Shown here: positions 12,402-23,738 of the stretch, in pieces
Layout of the letters: every line of letters begins with the position of its first letter
Position numbering within the stretch: position 1 is the stretch's first letter
Source: Erinaceus europaeus
Taxonomy: Eukaryota > Chordata > Mammalia > Eulipotyphla > Erinaceidae
Length of the DNA stretch: 64,000 nt
NCBI RefSeq assembly: GCF_950295315.1
Contig: NC_080175.1
Coordinates: forward strand, 89,180,161-89,244,160
Reading direction: 5' to 3'
The notes under the pieces: generated by a model
Told to the model about the DNA's origin: nothing
Databases searched by the model: none
Seen by the model: the letters and a program-made list of their open reading frames with translations, nothing else
Made by a program: the position numbers and the translations under genes

Positions 12402-12655
12402 GGGAGTCAGGCGGTAGCGCAGCGGGTTAAGCACACATGGCGCAAAGCGCAAGGACAAGCATAAGGATCCCTGTTCCAGCCTCCACTTCCACCTGCTGTG
12501 GAATCCTGTCAAAGGCGTTGAAGCAGGTCTATAGGTGTCTTTCTCTTCTTCTCCTCTCTCCATTTCTCTCTGTCCTACCTAACAACGACGACATCAATGA
12601 CAACAACAATAAAAAACAACAAGGGCAACAAAAAGGAAAATAAAAAATATTTTTA
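12402..12655 (+). mobile_element. SINE-A
   Basis: It has an intact box A (TAGCGCAGCGGG), a degraded box B (CTGTTCCAGCC), a small deletion in the CT-rich segment and an (AAC)n tail ending GGGCAACAAAAAGG. Confidence 0.9.
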
Positions 12656-12659
12656 AAAA

Positions 12660-13136
12660 AATTGGTAGACCAAGAAAGCGATTAATATAGTCTCTCTGGT
12701 TCTTGATCTCAACCACACTTAGTAGAGATAAAAAATCCTACTTTGACATATTTTTAATTGTACAAATTGATCATTATCAGCTCAGTGACCCAAAATAAGT
12801 TTGTCCCTGAAACTGGTCATTCATTTCATAGATATAGAGCAACAGTATCAGTTTAGGTGTATTGTTTGCGTGATACTTTTTTGTGAAAGGACATAGGTGA
12901 AAAAAAAAAACTCGTTATTGAGAAACTTTTGTAGGATCATAGAAGAGAATTTAATCACACACGAAGAGGAAAGTTATACCAAGAGAAGTCTTTTTTTTTT
13001 TTTTCCTTTTCTCACAAGAGCAGTAAGACTCTCCCTTTATCATGAGTTAAGTGAATATTTTCCCATATCTACTTTTGGAATAAGAAGGTCATAAAGTTTA
13101 AGATGGAATAATATGATTCGAAGAATATTTAGAATT
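12660..13136. other. Unassigned sequence
   Basis: Nothing recognised. A-rich and T-rich homopolymers occur at 12901 and 12992. Confidence 0.4.
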
Positions 13137-13150
13137 TCTAAGACCCTTTT

Positions 13151-13422
13151 CTTTTTTATTTATTCGTTTTATTTATTCCCTTTTTGTTGCCCTTGTTTTA
13201 TTGTTGTAGTTATTATGGATGTCTTTGTTGTTGGATAGGACAGAGAGAAATGAAGATAAGAGGAGAAGACAGAGAGGAGGAGAGAAAGACAGACACCTGC
13301 AGTCCTGCTGCACAGCCTGTGAAGCGACTCCCCTGCAGGTGGGGAGCCAGGTGCTGGAACCAGGATCCTTAAGCCAGTCCTTGAGCTTTGTGCTTAACCC
13401 GTTGTGCTACCGCCCGGCTCCC
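13151..13422 (-). mobile_element. SINE-A, antisense, perfect TSD
   Basis: The tail is on the left (CCCTTTTTGTTGCCC) and the head on the right (GTGCTACCGCCCGGCTCCC). A perfect 14-bp TSD, TCTAAGACCCTTTT, sits at 13137-13150 and 13423-13436. The CT-rich block is slightly diverged. Confidence 0.95.
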
Positions 13423-13752
13423 TCTAAGACCCTTTTCCAACATGATTTGAGTCTCTAGATCTTCCTTTTTCAACGGCATCAATCTTTCTATACTATTAAC
13501 TCCAGTTACCAACTCACTGAAAATAAAATATAGCACTGTGACTCCTAAATTCAGGCATCAGATTTCTGTGATTCCTTGAGTTCATCTGAACATTGTAAGG
13601 GAATATCAATCTCAGTAATAAAGCACTGTAAAATACAGTATATGACGGGTACTGCAAAGTTCTGTAGACTAAGAATTAATGCTCTTAAATTAGCAAGCAT
13701 TACCTTGTTAGTGGATAACCCACACAATCTTCTTCCCCTTCTCCTCCCCTTC

Positions 13753-13755
<3 letters not shown>

Positions 13756-13801
<46 letters not shown>
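13756..13801 (+). repeat. (CT)n microsatellite
   Basis: About 23 uninterrupted CT units with CCTCCCC-rich sequence upstream. Confidence 0.95.
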
Positions 13802-13805
<4 letters not shown>

Positions 13806-13854
13806 CCAGTGGGGATTCACCATTCACAGCTGACTTTTTCAAATAGAAATAGGT

Positions 13855-13990
13855 GGCTGGGGAGATAGTTCAATGATTATGCAAAAAAAAAACGTTCACA
13901 CCTGCGCCACTAAAGGGCTTCAATCCAATCCCCAGCACCAGCATAAACCAGAGATAAGTAGTGTTCTGGAAAAAAACAAAACAAAACAAA
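13855..13990 (+). mobile_element. SINE-D
   Basis: Blocks in order: GGGGAGATAGTTCAATGATT, CCAATCCCCAGCACCAGCAT, AACCAGAGATAAGTAGTG, TTCTGG and an AAAAC-rich tail. Box A and box B positions are recognisable. Confidence 0.7.
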
Positions 13991-14099
13991 CAAACAAACA
14001 AAAAAAACACTCTCTCACACACACCAAAACAGGCAGAGAAAAAGCCACCACAGGAAATATAAGAGCCAGGTTCAGAATTGGGTTGTGTCCATGACAAAG

Positions 14100-14480
14100 C
14101 AGTTACACACTATTCAAGTGAACTGTATTGGTAGCCTTAAATTATGTTTTTTTCTCTGTTTTCTTTCTCTAGTAAGGGTTAATGCTTTCTGGTGCAATCA
14201 TTGACATATGCAAGTAGTTTCATTATGTTAATAAACCACACAACTTTTAGCATGGTATATACTCTATGAAAATCAATGACTGATTAATTTTATGTTGCAT
14301 TGTGATAAGAAACACCAGTGTTAAGTTATATAGTTCACCCTTCACAAAAAAATACAGTTTCTTTTTTCTAAATTGTTTTAATACAAGAACTGTGAATACA
14401 GCAAACTTGTATCATGTCTCTCATGTATAAGTGTATTAGTCTTCCATCTTTAAAATAACTGAAATTATACTTCCGCTTTG
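14100..14480. other. Unassigned sequence
   Basis: Nothing recognised. Confidence 0.4.
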
Positions 14481-14484
14481 GAAA

Positions 14485-14640
14485 TAAAATTTTTCATAGG
14501 ACTGGGAGATCCATGGAAGTGGCTGTCTAGACTCGTATGCCTGAGGCTCCAGAATCTCAGATACAGTCCTAGGCATCATCATATACTGGAACTGAATAGT
14601 GCTTTGGCAGCTTTCTAATGAAAATAATAAATACATAAAA
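14485..14640 (+). mobile_element. SINE-D
   Basis: TGGGAGATCCATGG starts the unit. CATATGC-like ACTCGTATGCCTGAGGCTCC, TACTGGAACTGAATAGTGCT and an AATAAATA tail follow. Confidence 0.55.
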
Positions 14641-14772
14641 TAAATATTTTAAAAGTTGTAGTAGGAATAAACATGCATTTTTCAAAGGTTTAAAATCCCC
14701 CATTATTCAGTGGTTAACCATTTCATATAGATAACAGAGCACCTTCAGAAAAGCTCTGTTTGCTGATGTTTC

Positions 14773-15057
14773 ATTTAAAAAAAATTTTATATTTATTTAT
14801 TTCCCTTTTGTTGCCCTTGTTGTTTATTGTTGTTGTTATTGCTGTCATTGTTGTTGGATAGGACAGAGAGAAATGGAGAGAGGAGGGGAAGACAGAGAAG
14901 GGAGAAAGAAAGGTTGACACCTGTAGACCTGCTTCACCACCTGTGAAGCGACACCCCTGCAGGTTGGGGAGTGGGGGGCTCCAACCAGGATCCTTATGCC
15001 AGTCCTTGTGCTTTGTGCCACCTGCGCTTAACCCACTGTGCTACGCCCAACTCCCCA
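14773..15057 (-). mobile_element. SINE-A, antisense, perfect TSD
   Basis: A full-length copy with a perfect 14-bp TSD, TTTGCTGATGTTTC, at 14759-14772 and 15058-15071. One base is missing from the box A region (TGCTACGCCC), which would weaken its promoter. Confidence 0.95.
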
Positions 15058-15334
15058 TTTGCTGATGTTTCTAATAGCCAAAAATCATAAGCATAATCAT
15101 CAAATCACATTAGTTTCAGTGTTTAACAATTCAATTTAAACACTTTCTATTATCTGAAGCAAATGCAAAACATATTTGCTTTTTGGATGTGAATTCATTC
15201 AGCACAACTATACATTCTTAATTTATAATATAGAGAGGGCTGCTATAACTTGAGGTTTGTACTCACTGCACATCAGTTATTCTAATACATGACACTGATT
15301 TTCTAAAGCAAATAATTATCTGTGAGTCAACTGC

Positions 15335-15660
15335 AAGTTGGCTTGATACTGGCTCCCACAGAAACTGGCATATCTCTTGCCAATCTCTTTCTTCTCCCCA
15401 GTCTATCCTTTTTCAACAAACACAGTCAACAGCTGTGGATACAAACAAGGCACATTTGGCAAAAGTCGGCACCAGATGCCGAAATCTGAATGTATGTTCT
15501 ACTCAAAGCAACAAGGCCTGTTGCTAGCTCCTTGGTGTCACCTCTGTTGGCTCTCTTTCTTGATCATCTTCTGGCAGGCAACAGAGACGCATCTGGACAT
15601 ATTGTCCAGGTCATGCAGCTGTGACCTAATCTTCACTGTCTTCTGAAATTGTCACCATTT
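15335..15660. other. High-complexity non-repeat block
   Basis: The block is richer in GC than its surroundings, has no recognisable transposon, and is partly open on both strands (for example 15377-15646 on plus). I cannot match it to a protein family. It may be an old retrocopy, a conserved noncoding element or chance. Confidence 0.35.
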
Positions 15661-15889
15661 TCCAATTTCTAAGAATGTGTTGACTAAAATAATATTATAA
15701 CATATGAAAATTGCCTGCTGCAATCCCCAGTTTTCAGAATGTTGAAAGTTTCCCTGAGTATTAAACACTAACATCTGAGTTAAAGTGTAATTAACAGTGG
15801 TATTTGAGCAAGTATAAAGTACATATCAGTATTAGCATAAGTAAGCAAACAAGTAAATAAACTCTGGAATAATGAAGAGATAATAGTCA

Positions 15890-16000
15890 CATATTTGCAT
15901 AGTGACTCTCATGCCTGAGGCACAAATGGCTCCAGGTTTAATCCCCAACAATCCCAAAACCAGAATTGAGCAGTGCACTGGAAAAAAAAAATAGAAAAAG
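15890..16000 (+). mobile_element. SINE-D, 5'-truncated
   Basis: It starts within CATAGTGACTCTCATGCC. CCAGGTTTAATCCCCAACA and AGAATTGAGCAGTGCACTGG follow, then an A-rich tail. Confidence 0.7.
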
Positions 16001-16602
16001 AAAACAATTTGAATTATAACTATGAAATGCCCTTGTCATTAAAAAATGAAAAGTTACTTGAACACAAATACACAAAATACTAATGATACCAATTGAAGTT
16101 TATCTTCTTTGTGTTTTAATGCTAAACTTGTTGGTTGCTGCCAATAATATTTTGGCAACTAGAACATTATAAATGCATTATAAATACTACGTGGTCAAGA
16201 ACTAAACATGGAGGGATGAAAATGAGCAGCAGATGGGGGAGGATGTGAAGACAACCATAGTTAAGGAGCTGAAACCAATTAGGAAGCTATCTGTGAAAGC
16301 TGTTCCACAGCAGCCCTGAAATAAAGAGCATGTGTAATAATAAAATGCCACAGTTGATAGTTTCCAAGGCCTGTGGAATGTCAAGAAGCAGTAGAGTGTA
16401 ATGTTAAGTACCTTAATAATCAATTTATGAGTAATTCAATGCAAGACAGTTTCTCTTTTTTAGGAATTTAGATTGAGCCCTGGATGAAATGGGAAGCAGC
16501 TGAGTAACACTACTCATCTGTACTCTAGCCACATGTTCAAGTAGCCTCTGTGGGGGTGATAACTGGCCACAAGTTAAAAAGGGAAGTTTATCGCATGTTA
16601 AC
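16000..16602. other. Unassigned sequence
   Basis: Nothing recognised. Confidence 0.4.
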
Positions 16603-16615
16603 ATTTTAGAAACTG

Positions 16616-18274
16616 GTGGGTAAAGGGGGGGGTTCCCGGAAGATGTCGGACTGAGAAGCTGCTAGTGGCTTGAGCTCTGACCACATCTTCTGGAAACGGT
16701 AGGATTTTCTTCCTTTAGTAGGCCAGTCAATAAGGGGTCCTAGCGGTGACACCAAGGAGGTGACTATAACTTAATTTGGGTTAAGAAATAGAGTAGAAAA
16801 AAGGGGGGGAAAATTCTTTCCTTTTAATTATTAAGCACACCTCCTCCCTCTTCCCCTCCCCCATAACCAGTCCCTGGGGACCAGCTCCTAGCAGGCTCCC
16901 CTGCTGAGCTTCTGTCTTTACCAAATTCCTGCCCCACCAGGGAGTATCATTCATTCTAAGTCAATACCCTTCTGAAACCTCTGGCCTTTTTTCTTTCTAA
17001 GTAGCCAAACCCCCCCACCTCACCCCGCATAGCTAATTAAATAATTAAAAATAAATAAATAAATAAATAAACTCTTTCCTTTCACTGCTCTTTTATGACT
17101 GTTCTTTTTCTTATCTTTTTCTTTTTTCTCTCTTTCTTTCTTCTTCTTTTTCTCATTCTTGTCATCCTTTCTTCCTTAATCCTACAGCTTCCAAAGCCAC
17201 AGGCCCCAGCCCCCACATAACCAAACAGTGTGATTTTTTGAATTCACTGATATACATTTGGGAATTACTTTGGGGAAGAATTCTGACTCAGAGTAGACTC
17301 TCACTGCGAGTATCTCTGCTCAACTTCCCTTCCTCCTTTAGCCACCCCTAGAATATACAGTGGATAGTAGATTTGCATAACTGTCTATTTCAGCTATCCT
17401 TGTCTAGTCCTGAGGTTTTTTTGGTTTTTTTTTCTTCTCTTTCTTAACAATCAGCTGCCTCTGATCACAAAGTTTGAGGTAATCTGGGACAGGGTTTTTT
17501 TTTCACCCTGCTCTATTTTATTATTAATATTATATAAAGACATATATCTTCCTCCCCTTTAGGTTGATCAGAATTAACTCTTAGGGTATCTTTCATTGCT
17601 AGGGTAGTGGGCATCTTACCTATTGTGGAAGGAACTTGTCTTGTTACTCCTACCTCCTCTACAGACTCTCCCCTCCCTCCTCCTCCTAGCTAATTAAAAA
17701 AATTAAATTAAATTAAATTAAAAATAAAGTAACCAAAAAAAAAAAAACTTTCCTTTCACTGCTCTTTAATTACAGCTCTTTTTCTTATCTTTTCTCTTTT
17801 CTCTCTCTTGTCTCTTTTTTCTTTTTCTTTTTTTTTATCTTGTCATACACTTTTTCCTTCTTCTTTGCCTTTCTGAATTTGTGAATCATTTGGGGAAGAA
17901 ATCTGACTCAGAGCGGACTCTCTATGTGTGTATCTCTGCTCTAGTTCCCTTTCCCATCTTGTTACCCCTAGAATATACAGTAGATAGTAGATTTGCATAA
18001 CTGTCTATTCTTGCTATCCTCTCTTTCTTTTCTCTTTCTTCTTCACTGGGATTTGGTTACTATTTTTTCACAGACTGGAGAAATTGTTTGGCTAACTGGT
18101 AGTGATTAAACTGTTCAATACTTGCTTCAGTTGTTACTGTAATTCCTGAGGTTGGTGAGTGTAATTGTCATAAAGGTATTTAGTACAGTGTTGCTTGTGC
18201 TCAAGACACAACAACTGAGGAACAACAGATCATAAAAAAAGAAACACATAAATCAAAAAAATGGGTAGATCAAT
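16616..18274 (+). mobile_element. L1 5'UTR copy, 3'-truncated at ORF1 start
   Basis: A G-rich start (GGGGGGGTTCCCGGAAGATG, then TCGGACTGAGAAG) resembles the 5' end of a full-length mammalian L1. The remaining 1.6 kb contains two pyrimidine-rich monomers. It ends in an A-rich stretch and ATGGGTAGATCAAT, which could encode the first residues of ORF1 (M-G-R-S). A 13-bp repeat, ATTTTAGAAACTG, lies at 16603-16615 and 18275-18287. If this is a TSD, the copy holds only the promoter and is truncated at its 3' end, which is rare for L1. The alternative is a full element with an internal deletion, since an L1 3' end follows at 18430. Confidence 0.6.
17050..18022 (+). repeat. Two tandem L1-promoter monomers
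   Basis: Blocks TTTCCTTTCACTGCTC (about 17073 and 17748), GACTCAGAG (17284 and 17902) and GAATATACAG then ATAGTAGATTTGCATAACTG recur at an offset of about 620-675 bp. Tandem promoter monomers are known in the 5'UTR of mouse L1. Here one full and one shorter unit are seen. Confidence 0.7.
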
Positions 18275-18429
18275 ATTTTAGAAACTGTGATGGTGTGCTC
18301 CCCCAGAGAAAGGTAAAAAGAAAACAAAAATGTGGAAAAGCTAAGGATAGCTGAGCAAATAGCAAATAATTTTCACACTTTCATTCTCATTTTACTATGG
18401 TAGATTAGAGATTATTATTGAAAGTTAAG

Positions 18430-18595
18430 AGCGTGGTTCCTTGCTCCCAGAGGGATAAAGAAAAGAAAAGCTTTCAAGGGAGGGGATGAGATACAGAGTT
18501 CTGGTGGTAGGAACTGTATAGAATTGTACCCCTCTTATCCTATGGTCTTGTCAATATTTCCATATTATAAATTAAAAAGTTCTAATAAAAAAAAG
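18430..18595 (+). mobile_element. L1 3' terminus
   Basis: CTCCCAGAGGGATAAAG, GTTCTGGTGGTAGGAACTG and TTGTACCCCTCTTATCC form the sense end of the same L1 3'UTR seen elsewhere in the window. It ends in an A-rich tail near 18590. Confidence 0.75.
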
Positions 18596-18599
18596 AAAA

Positions 18600-20235
18600 A
18601 TAGTAATAGTGAAAAGAAGTCTTGACCCATCCTGATGACATGTGAATCTGGTAAATGCTCTATTATATATTTTGTCCTCTGCTTGTTTTACAATACTGTG
18701 CATGCTGTTTGTTAAATTAAGAAATGTTATATCAATTTTCAAATTAGAATTAAAAAATATATCAATTCTGCTTGATTAAAAAAAGTTAAGAACCAGGCAT
18801 ATAGATATGAACTTATAGAATATTTGAAGGAAAAAATATACTTCAGATAAAAACCTCAAAAATATAGTTCATACTGTTTCTCCAAGATAGCCCTTTGATA
18901 TGAATGAGTTCATAGATTGTTTGTGTTTGAAATGTTCACAAAGTGCTTTCTTATCAATTTATCTTCTGTCTTACTTTTGACAGGTTTTGTGGCAGAGAGT
19001 ATAATAAATTTCAGCTATAGAATATGACTTATTGTTTCAGGAAAACATTTTTAGAAGAAAAATAGAGTAACAAATCATTTCTCTGTTAATTATTTGAGAT
19101 GAGATGAGCATGTTAACTATATCAATATTCAATTTAATTCTTCAGGGAAAAAAACTTTAAAGTCATACATTATTCAAATTGGTCGCATACCAGATGCTTT
19201 GAAGTATATACTTGGCAAGCTATTTAAAATAATGTTACAGATTCAAATTTGTCTACATAGCCTGAACAATCATATATGGAAATAAAATAATGTAATGTAA
19301 GTGCAATTTAAACATCATGATTGGAATAAGCTTTGAGGAAAGTCAATTAAGGAAACATTTTGAGTTCCTTAATTTAATATATACTAAACTTACAATATGT
19401 GAACTAAATATCTTCTTACAGTAGAACACTTGTCTGTACAGGAAGAGAAAAAAATATTGGGTTTGTTTGAACACTCGTTACACATTGAAGACAAAAATAA
19501 ATAACAAGTGGTTAGAATATGATCAATATTTTAAGTTTAAACAAGAACTTCATATAATTTATGAAGTATAAAATGATGGTAAAATTGGACAGCATCTTTC
19601 TTTGAGTGAATATAGATAGATGCCAGTTTTGTGTTTCTGATGCCTAATCTAAATATGTTTATTAAACAAACTAGAATGATTTGTATAAAGCTTAAAAAAA
19701 ACAAACTTGTGTATATTGGATGGCTGTAAAAGTCATGATGCATTTTTGCATTAAAACAAACAGCAGAAAAATACATCAAGAGTTTTTCCAACAGCACACT
19801 TGAAAAAACAGACATACCCTAGAAACTAAAAAAATACTATTTTATCTTAATTGTCAGTAACTACTCCTAATGTTTTCTACTGAAGAAAAAAAATGAATGT
19901 AGATGCAAATAGTTCATGCATAATCATTCCATTCCCCACTATATATTCTCACAGAAGACAAAATTAGTAGAGACAAGAAATTTGTATTATTTGTCTCAGT
20001 TCTATTAATAAGTATGCATTACCTCCCTATGAGACACAGGTGGCCTATTTAGCTCTCATCTTTCCCACTAGATTATTTAAATTTATTTTTAAAATCATGA
20101 AACATAAAGACAATGATTGACTGACTAGGCTGTAGACAAGTGCATTCATTTCACTTATAAATATTTATTTACTGTTTATTAACTTTAAAGGTGGCACTAT
20201 GGCATCATTATAAATTAAATGAGATGGAGGAAATG
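18600..20235. other. AT-rich unique sequence
   Basis: About 1.6 kb with no recognised repeat or gene. Confidence 0.4.
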
Positions 20236-20240
20236 AATAA

Positions 20241-20690
20241 TGGGGACCAGGTGGTGGTGCACCTGGTTAAGTACACACATTACAGTGTGCAAGGACCTGG
20301 GTTCAAACTCCTGGTCCATTCGAACCCCGGCTCCCCACCTGCAGGGGAGTCCCTTCACAGGCGGTGAAGCAGGTCTGCAGGTGTCTATCTTTCTCTCCTC
20401 CTCTCTGTCTTCCCCTCCTCTCTCCATTTCTCTCTGTCCTATCCAACAACGACAACAACAATAATAACTACAACAATAAAGCAACAAGGGCAACAAAAGG
20501 GAATAAATAAATAAAATAAATATTCAAACTCCTGGTCCCCATCTACAGGGGGAAAGCTTTCATGAGTAGTGAAGCAGGGCTGCAGGTGTCTCTCTGTCTC
20601 TCTCCCTATCATCCCCCTCTCAATTTCCCTCTGTCTCTGTCCAGTAAATAAATATTTAAAAATATTTTTAAAAATACACACAAAAAAAAA
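20241..20690 (+). mobile_element. SINE-B split by a SINE-A
   Basis: The left part, 20241-20317, carries the head GTGGTGCACCTGGTTAAG and box B GGGTTCAAACTCC. The right part, from 20523, resumes with the CCCCATCTACAGGGGGAAAG body and an AGTAAATAAATA tail. A SINE-A sits between the halves. Confidence 0.9.
20318..20522 (+). mobile_element. SINE-A, 5'-truncated, nested in SINE-B
   Basis: The copy begins exactly at box B (ATTCGAACCCCGGCTCC) and runs to the (AATAAA)n tail. A perfect 16-bp TSD, TTCAAACTCCTGGTCC, lies at 20302-20317 and 20523-20538. It postdates the host SINE-B. Confidence 0.95.
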
Positions 20691-20719
20691 CATTAAGAGT
20701 GTGTTAAGTGTAGCCTGTA

Positions 20720-20950
20720 GGTAGCCCCCCTGTAGAGAGCAAATGTTACCATGATCAAGAATCCAGTTTTCAGCTACAGGTCACTGCATGAGAGGACCCG
20801 CTGTGTGGAGCAGTGTGGTGTGTCTCTTGTTCTCTCCGTGTCTCTCTTTCTCCTCTATTTCTCTTGCTCTCTATCTAGAGAAAAGAAATAATGACCACCA
20901 GGAGTAGTGAGGTAATATAGGCCCTAAGGCCTAGTGATAATCCTGGAGGT
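20720..20950 (+). mobile_element. SINE with A+ tail, divergent head
   Basis: The 3' part (ACCACCAGGAGTAGTGAGG, then GTGATAATCCTGGAGGTAAA) equals the A+ extension. The front (AAGAATCCAGTTTTCAGC, then CATGAGAGGACCC) does not match the usual SINE-A head. It may be a separate subfamily or a very diverged head. Confidence 0.6.
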
Positions 20951-21034
20951 AAAAATACATAACATAAAAAGAATATGTTAACTACCTCCTTGTATATTAT
21001 TAGTACAAAACATTCTGAATTATCCCAAGATCTT

Positions 21035-21170
21035 TTAGGCTGGGTAGATAATGCAGAGATATAGAAGGTTTGCATGCCTGATAAACTGTGTGCACCAGGG
21101 TTAATCTCAGTAGTGCTTTGGGCTCTTTCTCTCTCTCTCTTTCTCTCTCTCCTCTCTCTCTCTCTTTATT
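21035..21170 (+). mobile_element. SINE-D-like copy with TC tail
   Basis: GGCTGGGTAGATAATGCAG, CACCAGGGTTAATCTCAGTA and GTGCTTTGGGC are followed by a TC microsatellite. Confidence 0.55.
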
Positions 21171-21477
21171 ATCTACCTATTATTTATCATCTGTCTATCT
21201 ATTGAAATTGAGTTCAGAAATAATATATTCTCAAAATAAATAACTAATAACACACAACTGTTGGTAAGGAAAACAAAAAAAAAAAAAAAGGAGAACTGTA
21301 TTAAATGTAAAGAAAACCTGTTGGCTAACAGGGAAAAGGGAAGTATAACTCTGACCCCGTCCCAGCTAGTCCTTCACAACTATATATTTTTTTCTCTCTC
21401 TATTAACTTTTAGGATTTAGGTTCTCAGTGTCAGTCATATTTTAAAAGTATATAGTTCTAGATAGAATATATATTTT

Positions 21478-21690
21478 AATTTTAACTATGCTGTTTATTT
21501 GAATAGAGACCGTTAGAAATTAAGAGGGAAAGGGGAGATTGAGAGGGAGGGAAACAGAGAGACACCTACAACATTCTTTCACCACTTGCAAAGATTTTCC
21601 CCCTCAAATGGCATCTACCCCTGTCCTTGTACATCGTAAAATGTGTGCTCAACCAGGTGAGGCAGCACCTGCCTCCTTGGGTGAAATATT
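21478..21690 (-). mobile_element. SINE-B, antisense
   Basis: The tail is on the left; AAAGATTTTCCCCCTC and CAACCAGGTGAGGCAGCACC mark the body and head. It is diverged. It abuts the left edge of the inverted L1 segment. Confidence 0.75.
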
Positions 21691-23480
21691 CTTTAAGATG
21701 ATGTTAATTCTTCCAACCCATGAACATGGAAGACCATTCCACTTTTTTGTATCTCTTTTCTCATTCCGTGATTAGTGACTCTTATGTATAGAACTCTTTC
21801 ACTTCTTTTGTTAGGTTTATTTTTACATATTTTGTTTTTCTCTGCTATACTGGGACTGACTTCTGGATTTCTTTCTCTGACTTTGTGTTTGCAGAAAGGA
21901 ATGCCATTGACTTTTATATGTTGATTTTACAGCCTGACACCTGACTATATTGCCTGACAATTTCTAGGAGTTTCCTGCTGGGGTTTTTAGGATTTTCTGT
22001 GAATATATACTAGCATATCATCTGCAAATAGTGACAGTTTGATTTTCTTCTCTTCCAATCTGCATTCTTCCATTCTTTCTCGAGCTGGATTTTTTTTTTT
22101 TAACTAGAACTTATAACACCATGTTGAACAGTAATTGTGATAGTGGACATCACTGATCTAAGTGAGAATGCTTTAAGTTGTATGATGTTAGCTGTAGGTT
22201 TGCTATATATGGACTCCACTAGGTTAAATAATTTTCTATATATTCTCATTTTCTGTTCTGTTTTGATCATGGAAGGTTATTGGATTTTGTCAAAGGTTTT
22301 CTCTGCATCTATTGAAATAATTATACTGTTTCTTTTATTAATGTGACTGATCACAGTTATTGATTTATGTATATTAAACCAGCCTTTCATCCTCATGGTA
22401 ATTCTCACTTGGTCATTGATTATCAGAGAAATGCAAATAAAGGCGAGGATAAGATATTACTTCACCCCTGTGAGAATGTCATACATCAGAAAGGACAGCA
22501 ACAACAAATGCTGGAGGGGTGGGGGCAGGAGAAGGCAGGAAACCCCCCTGCCTGACAGGACTGGTGGAAATGTAAATGGGCTCAATCCCTGTGGAGAGTA
22601 GTCTAGAAAACTCTCAGAAGGCTGACCTACCCTATGACCCTGCAATTCCTTTCCTTGAGGTACTTCCTAAGGATCCAAACACACCCATGGAAAATGATAT
22701 GTATATACTTAGTTCATAGCAGCACTTTGTAGTAGCTAAAAGCTGAAAGCAACCTAAGTGTTCAACAATTGATGAGTGGCTGGAAAGGTGTGGTATATGT
22801 CTATATGTATAATGGAATGCTACTCAACTATTGAACAGGATGAGTTCAGCGTCTTCACTACAATTTAGTTGGAGCTTGAAGGAATCATGTTAAGTGAGAT
22901 AAATCAGAAAAAGAAGGGTAAATACCAGATGATCTCACTCATAGTTCGAAATGGAGAAATAAGATTAGAAGGGGAAACACAAAAAAAAGAGATATTACAC
23001 TGGGTTTGGTGTACTATACCTCTTCTTTTAAATTTTTTTTAATATTTATTTATTTTCCTTCCTGTTTCCCTTGTTGTTTTTTATTGTTGTTGTAGTTATT
23101 ATTGTAGTTATTGATGTGGTCTTTGTTGAATAGGACAGAGAGAAATGGAGAGAGGAGGGGACGACAGAGAGGAGGAGAGAAAGATAGACACCTGCAGACC
23201 TGCTTTACCACCTGTGAAGTGACTCCCCTGCAGGTGGGGAGCCGGGGGCTTGAACCGGGATCCTTATGCTGGTCCTTGTGCTTCGCACCATGTGTGCTTA
23301 ACCCGCTGCCCAACCGCTTGGTTCCCACTACACCTCTTTCAATGGAGGAGCACTTAGACAAGGGGTAAGAGTTTGAACATTTTGTAGAAAACTTAGAAAT
23401 TACACACATGTACCAACAACTGTATTTACTTTTGACTGTAAACCATTAATAACCCCAATGGGAAAAATAAAAACAAACAA
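21691..23480 (+). mobile_element. L1 with 5' inversion (twin priming)
   Basis: The left part, 21691-22420, is antisense L1 ORF2. CATATCATCTGCAAATAGTG near 22014 is the complement of the RT F-A-D-D region, and TTTTGTCAAAGG, TCTCTGCATCTATTGAAATA and GTATATTAAACCAGCC follow in antisense order. At about 22420 the strand flips and sense ORF2/3' sequence begins (TATCAGAGAAATGCAAATAA, then CTGGAGGGG...). It runs to an old-type L1 end at 23480 (AACCCCAATGGGAAAAATAA). The order (downstream ORF2 outside, upstream ORF2 at the junction, a more 3' sense part after it) is what twin priming produces. Decayed, with stops throughout. Confidence 0.85.
23033..23326 (-). mobile_element. SINE-A nested in the L1
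   Basis: A full-length antisense copy inserted in the 3' part of the inverted L1. An imperfect TSD is CTATACCTCTTCTTT on the left and CTACACCTCTTTC on the right. Box B (GGTTCAAGCCC) and box A are close to consensus. Confidence 0.9.
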
Positions 23481-23738
23481 AAACCTCTCAAATGTTTGAC
23501 AGAGAAAGTAGGAAATGTATGAAGAAGTACAACTTTAAGAAACCAGTTGATCCGTATAGTCAAAGGGCAAAGTTAAGTATGATGATTTCTCTTTTGTGGT
23601 TCTAAGAAAGTTGTACTTTGACACCAAAGATTAACTGGCTTGGATTCCTATAGAATGTAGGTTTGGGGGCTACAGTTTATTTTTTAAAACTAGTAGAGGC
23701 TGAGTACTTCTCCAAGAATGTCTCCTTCATTTTTCTTT

